Below, in pieces: positions 1 through 6,879 of a stretch of 64,000 nucleotides of DNA; positions within the stretch are counted from its first letter, which is position 1, and the number at the start of each line of letters is the position of its first letter. Source of the DNA: Acidovorax temperans (GTDB lineage Bacteria > Pseudomonadota > Gammaproteobacteria > Burkholderiales > Burkholderiaceae_C); the NCBI RefSeq assembly GCF_006716905.1, contig NZ_VFPV01000001.1, positions 735,501 to 799,500 on the forward strand, in the 5' to 3' direction. The position numbers and the translations under genes are program-made. The notes beneath the pieces were generated by a model. The model searched no databases and had not been told where the DNA came from. It saw nothing but the letters and a program-made list of their open reading frames with translations.

Positions 1-1290
1 CTGCGCAACGGCCGGGGCCACAGATACCACTGGGGCTGCAGCAGCAGAGGGAGCTGGCGCCAGGGCAGGCGCCGGTGGCAGCGCCACTGGCGAAGGGGTC
101 GCTGCAGGCTGCGCCGCAGCCACCGGAGCAGGTGCGGGCGCCGCCTCAGGCCGCGTCAGAGTTTTTTTTTCAGCCGGGTCTGCAGGGGCTTTGAAGGCCA
201 GCAGGCGCAGCAGCACCATGGTGAGCGCCGCGTACTCGTCGGGCGCCAGGCCCAGCTCGGCCCGGCCGTGCAGGCACAGGCTGTAAAGCAGCTGAGTTTC
301 GTCCGCGGGCATCTGGCTGGCCAGGCGGGCGGTTTCCATGGCTTCAGGGTCGTTCGCATCCACCGCCTGGGCCATCTGCGGCACGGCCTGGTACACGGCC
401 ATGCGTTGCAGCACGGCGCTCATTTCTTCCAGCGTCGATGCGGCCGACAGACCGTTCATGCGCAAGGCATCGGCGGTTTCCACCACCGTTTTGCCGTCGC
501 CCTGGGCCAGCGCATCGATGAGGCGGAACACGTAAGAGCGATCCACCGCGCCCAGCATCTGGCGCACTCCCGCTTCCTGCAGCTGGCCGCTGCCAAAGGC
601 AATGGCCTGGTCGGTGAGCGAGAGCGCATCGCGCATGGAGCCCCGCGCGGCGCGCGAGAGCAGGCGCAGCGCCTGTGGCTCGGCAGGCACGTTTTCGTTG
701 CCCAGCACGCGGGTCAGGTGGTCCAGCACCGTCTCGGGGGCCATGGGGCGCAGGTTGAACTGCAGGCAACGGCTCAGCACCGTGACCGGCACCTTTTGCG
801 GGTCCGTCGTGGCCAGTACAAACTTGAGGTATTCGGGCGGCTCTTCCAGCGTCTTGAGCATGGCGTTGAACGCCGTGTTCGTGAGCATGTGCACCTCGTC
901 GATCATGAAGACCTTGAAGCGCCCTTGCACCGGCTTGTACACGGCCTGCTCCAGCAGGCTTTGCACCTCATCCACGCCGCGGTTGGAGGCCGCGTCCAGC
1001 TCGGTGTAGTCCACAAAGCGGCCGCTATCGATGTCGGTGCACGCCTGGCACACACCACAGGGCGTGGCGGTGATGCCGCCGTTGCCATCAGGCCCCTGGC
1101 AGTTCAGCGACTTGGCCAGAATGCGCGACACCGTGGTCTTGCCCACGCCGCGCGTACCCGTGAACAGGTAGGCGTGGTGCAGGCGCTGCTGGGTCAGCGC
1201 ATTGGACAGGGCCTGAACCACATGCTCCTGCCCCACCATTTCGGTGAAATTGCGGGGGCGGTACTTGCGGGCGAGCACGAGATAGGACAT
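1..1290 (-). CDS. dnaX: DNA polymerase III subunit tau/gamma, 3' end beyond window
   Basis: Clamp-loader ATPase of DNA polymerase III. 430 codons are present from the ATG at 1290 to the left edge, where the frame is still open. The N-terminus MSYLVLARKYRPRNF is typical. Walker A GTRGVGKT is at about residues 45-52, a four-cysteine zinc-binding stretch (ending CGVCQAC) follows near residues 64-85, and the Walker B region reads MIDEVHML. After the AAA+ and oligomerisation domains comes a Pro/Ala-rich linker towards the tau C-terminus. Codons 374-377 hold nine consecutive A residues (162-170 on the opposite strand), and both other frames stop within six codons, so a shorter gamma form is likely. 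The plus-strand ffs gene lies about 100 bp upstream and is divergent. Confidence 0.97.
   Translation of the reverse strand, partial: MSYLVLARKYRPRNFTEMVGQEHVVQALSNALTQQRLHHAYLFTGTRGVGKTTVSRILAKSLNCQGPDGNGGITATPCGVCQACTDIDSGRFVDYTELDAASNRGVDEVQSLLEQAVYKPVQGRFKVFMIDEVHMLTNTAFNAMLKTLEEPPEYLKFVLATTDPQKVPVTVLSRCLQFNLRPMAPETVLDHLTRVLGNENVPAEPQALRLLSRAARGSMRDALSLTDQAIAFGSGQLQEAGVRQMLGAVDRSYVFRLIDALAQGDGKTVVETADALRMNGLSAASTLEEMSAVLQRMAVYQAVPQMAQAVDANDPEAMETARLASQMPADETQLLYSLCLHGRAELGLAPDEYAALTMVLLRLLAFKAPADPAEKKTLTRPEAAPAPAPVAAAQPAATPSPVALPPAPALAPAPSAAAAPVVSVAPAVAQ
162..170 (-). promoter_or_regulatory. A9 slippery run in dnaX, predicted tau/gamma switch
   Basis: In frame the run reads GAA AAA AAA ACT. 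Adding one A or a -1 shift gives E-K-K-N-S-D-A-A-stop. Losing one A gives E-K-K-L-stop. The two stops are TGA codons just after the run. This arrangement resembles the A-run of Thermus thermophilus dnaX, where transcriptional slippage makes gamma, more than the E. coli A AAA AAG site with its stem-loop. I see no obvious Shine-Dalgarno stimulator upstream. Confidence 0.7.
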
Positions 1291-1379
1291 GGGGCCGGAT
1301 TCTACGGGCTGGGCAGGGGTCGCCCTTTTGACGGCAGCGATAAATCCCCGCGCTGGTCGATGGGGCCCGGCAACCGCAG

Positions 1380-1385
1380 TACAAT
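1380..1385 (+). promoter_or_regulatory. -10 element of ffs
   Basis: TACAAT lies 5 nt before the first base of the ffs end stem, the right place for a -10 box. The -35 region (about 1357-1362, TCGATG) is a poor match, so the promoter call rests on the -10 and its position. Confidence 0.5.
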
Positions 1386-1390
1386 GCGCA

Positions 1391-1488
1391 GTGACGGGCC
1401 TCCCCGCATGGCAAAGCAGCCAACCGGGTCAGGTGGGGAACCAAGCAGCCCTAACTGTAGAGTCAGTGCCGGGGGTAAGGCTCGTCAC
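1391..1488 (+). ncRNA. ffs: Signal recognition particle 4.5S RNA
   Basis: RNA scaffold of the signal recognition particle; binds Ffh. The conserved tip GGTCAGGTGGGGAACCAAGC (around 1427-1446) has the GGTCAG side, the GGAA-type loop region and the AGCAG side of the bacterial small SRP RNA. The ends GTGACGGGCC and GGCTCGTCAC form a ten-pair stem with one G-U pair, which sets 98 nt as the likely length. The 310-bp gap between the dnaX start and the next gene holds only this gene; no clear terminator is visible after it. Confidence 0.92.
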
Positions 1489-1600
1489 CTCATTGATCGG
1501 ATGCCACTGCATCCACGCCAGAAGGCACCGACAGGTGTCGAATTTCTCCCCCCACTTCCTGATATCGCGGATACCGCACCTGGCTTCAGGTGCGCTGGGC

Positions 1601-1789
1601 TCAGCCGCGCCGCACGCCGGATTCGCGCATGAACTTCTCCATCTCCTGCAGCGTGGAGACGATGGTCTTTAGCTCGGTTTCCTTTTCACGCAACTCGGCG
1701 ATGGCGACTTCGTGGGTGCGGATTTGCTCCTGCAACTGCGCAATCTGCGCCTGCATCTCGGCAATGGCGGGGCCGTTGGACGTGGTCAT
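1601..1789 (-). CDS. Small predicted coiled-coil protein, function unknown
   Basis: A 62-residue protein that I do not recognise. Almost all of it (residues about 7-50) is Q/E/L/I-rich with heptad spacing (AEMQAQIAQLQEQIRTHEVA), so a single coiled coil is likely. There is no signal peptide or membrane segment. I chose the ATG at 1789 because GGAAAGAGA lies 8 nt upstream. An in-frame ATG at 1822 would add eleven residues but has no ribosome-binding site. It resembles SlyX only in being a short coiled coil; I see no SlyX signature. Confidence 0.6.
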   Translation of the reverse strand: MTTSNGPAIAEMQAQIAQLQEQIRTHEVAIAELREKETELKTIVSTLQEMEKFMRESGVRRG

Positions 1790-1855
1790 GCGAAAAATCT
1801 CTTTCCGTTGGGCCAGGGACATCGTACCCGGCCATTCTGCTCGTTTGGCTCACAC

Positions 1856-1917
1856 GCTATCAAATCGATAGCTTCTAGCGCGCGCCCATCAAGCGCTGCG
1901 CCCCAAAAACGCTAAAA
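1856..1917. repeat. Dispersed palindromic repeat, copy 1 (end of the flavoprotein gene)
   Basis: Carries GCTATCAAATCGATAGC, then CTAGCGC, AAGCGCT and an A/C-rich tail, matching the arrangement of the copies at 4792, 14781, 40092, 48009 and 62691. It overlaps the last codons and the stop of the flavoprotein gene. Confidence 0.7.
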
Positions 1918-3310
1918 CCCCCTGCCCCGCACGCACGCCGCTGGCCAAGCACGCCGTCAGCAGGTAGCCGCCGGTCGGGGCCTCCCAGTCCAGCATTTCG
2001 CCCGCACAGAACAGACCGGGTAAGGCCTGCGCCATGAGGTGCGCGTCCAGCGCCTCAAAGGTCACGCCCCCGGCGGTGCTGATGGCCTCGTCGATGGGCC
2101 GGGGGGCCACCACGGTGATGGGCAGCGCCTTGATGGCGTGGGCCAGGGCCACGGGGTTGTTCATGCCATCTTTGCCCAGGTGCTCGTACAGCACGCCCGC
2201 CTTGATGCCATCAAGCCCCAGGCGGCTTTTGAGGTGGCTGGAGAGTGAACGCGAGCCACGCGGGTGGCGCACCTCGACCAGCACGCGCTCGGGGCTGTGG
2301 TCAGGCAGCAAGTCGAGATGAAAGGTGGCGTGGCCGTGGGCCTCGATCTCATCGCGCAACAGATGTGACACGGCGTACACCAGGCTGCCCTCCACGCCCG
2401 TGGCCGTGGCCACAAACTCGCCCCGGCGTTGAAAGTGCTGGCCGGTGCTGCTGATAAAACTCAGCGCCACAGACTTGAACGGCTGGCCCGCAAAGCGTTC
2501 TGCGAAATGCGGCGTCCAGCCCACCGGCACGGCGGGCGTGCGGCCCAGCAGCTCTTGCAAAAAGGCGCGCCGCGTTTCGCCCGCAGGGGCGTTCATGCCC
2601 GCCACATCAAAGCCGCAGTTCGATGGGCGCAGCGGGGCCACGGCCACGCCTCGCTCGGCCAGCAGGGGCACCCAGGCCCCATCGGAACCGAGCCGCGCCC
2701 AGCTGCCACCACCCAGGGCCAGCACCACGGCGCGGCAGGTCACCTGGCACTCGCCCGCAGGGGTGGCAAAGCGCAGGACATGGGCTGACGATGGCGTGAA
2801 ATCAAGCGCTTGCTGCGCAGGCTGCGCGGCTTGCGCGGCATCGTGGTCGTTGGCCCAGCCCAGCCAGCGGTGGCGCATGTGCAGCTGCACGCCCTGCCCG
2901 CGCAGGCGGTGCAGCCAGGCGCGCAGCAAGGGGGCGGCCTTCATGTCGGTGGGGAAGACGCGGCCCGACGTGCCCACAAACGTCTCCACCCCCAGGCCCT
3001 GCGCCCAGGCGCGCACCTCGGGGCTGCCAAAGGCGCGGATCAGCGGCTCAATCTGCGGCTGGCGCGCGGCATAGCGGCTGGCAAAAGGCTCGTGCGGCTC
3101 AGAGTGCGTGAGGTTGAGCCCGCCCTTTCCCGCCAGCAGAAACTTGCGGCCCACCGAGGGCATGGCATCAAACAGATGCGCGGCCACGCCGCTTTGGGCC
3201 AGCACTTCTGCCGCCATGAGCCCGGCCGGGCCACCGCCAATGATGGCCACATCGCAAGAGATTGCGGAAACGGCAGAAGTGGCGGGGGCGGAGGATGGGG
3301 CTTGGGACAC
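1889..3310 (-). CDS. NAD(P)/FAD-dependent oxidoreductase, HI0933/BaiN family
   Basis: Flavoprotein of the HI0933-like family (TIGR03862/BaiN type), about 473 residues; substrate not predictable. The Rossmann FAD motif VAIIGGGPAGLMAAE is near residue 20, followed by KFLLAGKGGLNLTHSE, a family hallmark, and the C-terminal GGVTFEAL and GLFCAGEMLDWEAPTGGY motifs. The frame stays open upstream to 3670, but that part overlaps addA and has no family similarity. I chose GTG at 3310, with AAAGG six bases before it; TTG at 3328 is an alternative. The C-terminal codons and stop fall inside the dispersed repeat at 1856-1917. It lies about 50 bp after addA on the same strand. Confidence 0.85.
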   Translation of the reverse strand: MSQAPSSAPATSAVSAISCDVAIIGGGPAGLMAAEVLAQSGVAAHLFDAMPSVGRKFLLAGKGGLNLTHSEPHEPFASRYAARQPQIEPLIRAFGSPEVRAWAQGLGVETFVGTSGRVFPTDMKAAPLLRAWLHRLRGQGVQLHMRHRWLGWANDHDAAQAAQPAQQALDFTPSSAHVLRFATPAGECQVTCRAVVLALGGGSWARLGSDGAWVPLLAERGVAVAPLRPSNCGFDVAGMNAPAGETRRAFLQELLGRTPAVPVGWTPHFAERFAGQPFKSVALSFISSTGQHFQRRGEFVATATGVEGSLVYAVSHLLRDEIEAHGHATFHLDLLPDHSPERVLVEVRHPRGSRSLSSHLKSRLGLDGIKAGVLYEHLGKDGMNNPVALAHAIKALPITVVAPRPIDEAISTAGGVTFEALDAHLMAQALPGLFCAGEMLDWEAPTGGYLLTACLASGVRAGQGVLAFLGRSA

Positions 3311-3360
3311 GGGAGGCCTTTGGGTCAACGTCGAGAAGATGGCGAGAGCGGATGCGCGGA

Positions 3361-6300
3361 TCAGAACAGGGAACCCTGCCTGGAATCGGGCACCGTTGGT
3401 GCAGCTTTGGCGGCACCAGGACGAGCGGCAGGCGCTGCGGGCAGCGCGGGCACATCCGTCGCCGCAGCGCCGGGGGCGGGAGTATGCCCCATAGCGGCGG
3501 AGGCGTCGGCCCCACCCACCATCACCATGCGCCCATCGCCCGTGAGGAACGCGGCATGCACCACCTCGCCGGGCATCAACACAGACACGGCCTCGCGGTA
3601 GCGCTGCAGCTGCGCCACCAAAGCCTGCTGGCGCTGGGGCTGCGTGGCGCTTTTGTAGTCCAGCACCCACCAGCCCGCCAGGGCGTCATCGGCCTGGACG
3701 GCGCGGCGCTGCACCAGCCGGTCAATGCGCAGGCTCTGGCCCTGGTAGTGCAGCGGGGCTTCGTTGATGGCGGTCTGGATCAGTGCCGCATCCCACGCCC
3801 AGGCGCCCTCGCCCGCCAGAATGGCCTGCGCCATGCGGGCGGCCTGCTCGGCGGCGGCGGGGGTGATGTCGTGGTCTGCAGCCAGGCGGGCCAAGCGCGC
3901 GGCGGGCCAGCCATGGGCACGCACATCGGCCAGCGGGGCACCGGCCACACCGGCCTGCTCCAGCAGCTGGTGCATGGCATCGCCCTGGCGCGACAGCGGG
4001 GTCGATTCCGCATCGCCCGGCATGGCCACGGGGGCATCGCCCTCCAGCCCGGCGGCGGTGTGCACGCGGGCGGTCTGCAGCGCCTCAGGCAGCGCGGGCA
4101 GGCTGGGGATGGTGAAGGTTTCCGGTGCATCAGTGGGGGCAGCGGCTTCTGCGCCATGCGCCGCCGGGGCCTGGGCTTGCAGATCGACTTCCGTGACCAG
4201 CGGAGCCAGCCGGTTCCACCAGCTGCCGGGGGCCGAGTTGCTGGGCTGCACCGACGACAGCGCCAGGCAGTGCTTGGCGCGCGTCATGGCCACGTAGAGC
4301 ATGTTCAGCTCCTCGCGGCTGCGGGCCTGCTGCTCGGCGGCCAGCGTGGCCTCGGCACTGGGGGGCGGGTTGGACTCGCTGGCCAAAAAGATGAACGCTG
4401 AGGGCGCAGGCTGCTCGCCCGGCCAGTCCACCAGCACGCCCATGGTTTCGGCCTTTTGCGGGCGGGTGTCGGTGTCCAGCAGCAGCACGCAATCGGCCTC
4501 CAGCCCCTTGGCACCGTGCACCGTCAGCAGACGAATGGCCTGCGCATCGGCCCGGCCGGGGGCGCGCACGCCGCCCTTCTTCATGGCGCGCACAAACGCA
4601 TAGGGCGTGAGGTAGCGCCCCCCGTCGTGCTGCAGCGATGCCGCCAGCAGCGCCCGCAGGTTGGCCTGCACGGCCTGGCGCTGGGTGGCGGGCGCAGCGG
4701 CGGCAAAGCGGGCCAGCACGTCGCCGTGCTCGTAGATGGCGTGCAGCGCATCGTGCGGCGGCAGGCGCTGCACCCAACCCTGGTATTGCATCAAAATAGG
4801 CCCCAGCGCTTGTAAATCGGGCGCAAGCAGCTCACTTTTCAATAGCAAATCAAACCAGCTGCAGCCCGCATGCTCGGGCTGGCGGCGCAGCACGGCCAGG
4901 GCCACCAGGGCATCGTCGCCCAGACCGAACAGCGGCGACTTGAGCGCACGGGCGAGCGACAGGTCGTGCGTGGGCGAGACCAGCACATCGAGCAGCGCCA
5001 CCATGTCCTGCACCTCGGGTGCGTCGAACAGATCGGCCTTTTCCGGTTGCACGCAGGGCAGGTGCAGGGCGCGCAGGGCGTCTTGCATGCTGGCCAGGCG
5101 GTCGCGCTTGCGGGCCAGCACCAGCACCTCTTTGGGCGGTGTGCCGCTGGCGATTTGGGCGGCCACCCAGGCAGCGGCCTGTGTGCATTCGCGCATGCGC
5201 TGGGTTTCTTCGGCCTCGTGGCGGGGTTCGGTCAGGCTGTCGCGCCAGGCCAGCGGGTCGCGGGCGGTGCTGCTTCCATCGCTCGCATCGTCGTCATCGG
5301 TGATGGCGGGCAGGCGCAGCAACTGGCCTGGGTGTTTCGATTCGGTGGTGTGGTCGCGGAAGCCTGTGGTCTCGTGCTGCGCCTGGGCCTGCCCCATGAC
5401 GGCGTTGACGGCGGCAATCACGCCCTGCGCGTTGCGGCGCGTGTGGTCGCAGCTGAGCAGGTCGCCGCCCAGCCCATCGCGCACAAAGGCCTGCGCGGCG
5501 ATGAACACCTGCGGCTCGGCCCGGCGAAAGCGGTAGATGCTCTGCTTGGGGTCACCCACGATGAACACGCTGGGCGCGGCAGACCCGCCGCCCGATCCCG
5601 CGTAGCCCGCCAGCCACGCGTGCAGCGCCTGCCACTGCAGCGGGTTGGTGTCCTGAAACTCATCGACCAGCAGGTGGCGAATGCGCGCATCCAGCCGCTC
5701 TTGCACCCAGCCAGAAAGGACGGGGTCGGCCAGCATGACCAGGGCCGTGCGCTCCACGTCGTTCATGTCCACCCAGCCATGCTGCTGCTTGACGGCCACA
5801 AACTGCGCAATCAGGCAGCGCGCCAGCCGGGCCATGCGCTGCTGGTGCTGCCAGGCCTCGTGCTGGCGGCGGGCGGTGAGCAGGCGCTGCAGCTCGGGCT
5901 CGGCCTCTTGCGCGGCGGGGAACTTCTCCAGGTTCTTGGAGAGGCGGTCTTCCTTGGCGACGAACATGGCTTTGCGCAGCATGTCCAGGCGCTGGTTCAG
6001 GTCGGTGCAGGCCAGCGCGTCGATGATGGCATCTGCGGCCTTTTGCGGGGTCTTGTTGGACTCGGCCCCCAAAGCGCTGGCACGGCTGCGCCAACGCTGC
6101 TGGCAGGCTGCATCCTGCAAGGCCTCGGCAGGCTCGGCCCACGCGGCCAGTTCAGGGTAGGCCTGCTGGAACGGTGGCACCGAGGCATCGACTACGCCCG
6201 CGTCGTCGGCCAGATCAAACTCCACCCGCTTGGCCAGTGCCGCCGCCAGCGCCTTGTGCGTTTGCGATCGGCCATGGCGGGCCACCACGGCTTCGTAGTC

Positions 6301-6879
6301 GGCGCGCAGGCTGGCGCTCTCGGCCACGGCCTGCAAAAACGGGGGCCACACCTCACGCACGGCCTCGGCATCGTCCTCCAGCAACTCAAAGTGCGCGGGC
6401 AGCCCTTGCTGCTGCAACAGCGCCAGCGGGGCCGTGCCCAGCAGCGCGGCAAACCAGCTGTGGAAGGTGCGGATCTGCACCGGGCGGCCCGCCTCCAGCA
6501 ACTGGCGGTATAAATTTTGTAGCGCCTCGCGCTTTTCCAGTGCGCCTTGGGGGCTGATTCCGCGTGCAATCAGCTCGGCAGTGAGTTCATCGAGCGGCTT
6601 GTGGCTGAACTGCTCCAGCCACTCTTGCAGGCGCTGGCGCATCTCGCCCGCGGCCTTTTTCGTGAAGGTGATGGCCAGGATTTCGTGCGGCGCGCAGCCA
6701 TCGAGCAGCGCCCGCAGCATGCGCGAGACCAGCATCCAGGTCTTGCCCGCGCCCGCGCAGGCCTCCACCGCCACGCTACGGGCAGGGTCGCAGGCAATGG
6801 CGTAGAAGGCCTCGCGCGAGACGGGGCGGCCGTTGTGTTCGTAGGCGGCCTGGGTGGGCGATGAAATGCTCTCGGTCAT
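3361..6879 (-). CDS. addA: AddA-like helicase-nuclease (UvrD superfamily)
   Basis: Double-strand-break repair helicase/nuclease, 1172 residues, partner of AddB. Walker A ACAGAGKT is at residues about 40-47. Other helicase motifs visible are ITFTKKAA, LVDEFQDTNP, VGDPKQSIYRFR, LTVHGAKGLEAD and LYVAMTRAK. A C-terminal RecB-type nuclease motif reads WVLDYKSA. The start at 6879 overlaps the addB stop as ATGA, so the two are translationally coupled; the longer frame from 6936 would run into addB. One copy of the dispersed repeat (4792-4846) is read through as LLLKSELLAPDLQALGPIL. Comamonadaceae use AddAB in place of RecBCD. Confidence 0.93.
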   Translation of the reverse strand: MTESISSPTQAAYEHNGRPVSREAFYAIACDPARSVAVEACAGAGKTWMLVSRMLRALLDGCAPHEILAITFTKKAAGEMRQRLQEWLEQFSHKPLDELTAELIARGISPQGALEKREALQNLYRQLLEAGRPVQIRTFHSWFAALLGTAPLALLQQQGLPAHFELLEDDAEAVREVWPPFLQAVAESASLRADYEAVVARHGRSQTHKALAAALAKRVEFDLADDAGVVDASVPPFQQAYPELAAWAEPAEALQDAACQQRWRSRASALGAESNKTPQKAADAIIDALACTDLNQRLDMLRKAMFVAKEDRLSKNLEKFPAAQEAEPELQRLLTARRQHEAWQHQQRMARLARCLIAQFVAVKQQHGWVDMNDVERTALVMLADPVLSGWVQERLDARIRHLLVDEFQDTNPLQWQALHAWLAGYAGSGGGSAAPSVFIVGDPKQSIYRFRRAEPQVFIAAQAFVRDGLGGDLLSCDHTRRNAQGVIAAVNAVMGQAQAQHETTGFRDHTTESKHPGQLLRLPAITDDDDASDGSSTARDPLAWRDSLTEPRHEAEETQRMRECTQAAAWVAAQIASGTPPKEVLVLARKRDRLASMQDALRALHLPCVQPEKADLFDAPEVQDMVALLDVLVSPTHDLSLARALKSPLFGLGDDALVALAVLRRQPEHAGCSWFDLLLKSELLAPDLQALGPILMQYQGWVQRLPPHDALHAIYEHGDVLARFAAAAPATQRQAVQANLRALLAASLQHDGGRYLTPYAFVRAMKKGGVRAPGRADAQAIRLLTVHGAKGLEADCVLLLDTDTRPQKAETMGVLVDWPGEQPAPSAFIFLASESNPPPSAEATLAAEQQARSREELNMLYVAMTRAKHCLALSSVQPSNSAPGSWWNRLAPLVTEVDLQAQAPAAHGAEAAAPTDAPETFTIPSLPALPEALQTARVHTAAGLEGDAPVAMPGDAESTPLSRQGDAMHQLLEQAGVAGAPLADVRAHGWPAARLARLAADHDITPAAAEQAARMAQAILAGEGAWAWDAALIQTAINEAPLHYQGQSLRIDRLVQRRAVQADDALAGWWVLDYKSATQPQRQQALVAQLQRYREAVSVLMPGEVVHAAFLTGDGRMVMVGGADASAAMGHTPAPGAAATDVPALPAAPAARPGAAKAAPTVPDSRQGSLF
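4792..4846. repeat. Dispersed palindromic repeat, copy 2 (inside addA)
   Basis: Reads on the minus strand as GCTATTGAAAAG, then AGCTGCTTGCGC, a short spacer, and CAAGCGCTGGGGCC. It is in frame in addA and is visibly more AT-rich than its surroundings. Same architecture as the copies at 14781 and 62691. Confidence 0.75.

Noticed and set aside
268-1632. Long plus-strand open frame opposite dnaX
   Set aside because: It is antisense to a clear dnaX gene and ffs, and its His/Arg/Gly-rich translation has no family features. High GC makes such shadow frames common.
3310-3670. Extended N-terminus of the flavoprotein
   Set aside because: The frame is open, but it overlaps the addA 3' end by 300 bp, is Arg/Gly-rich and lacks similarity to the family. 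GTG 3310 with a ribosome-binding site is the better start.
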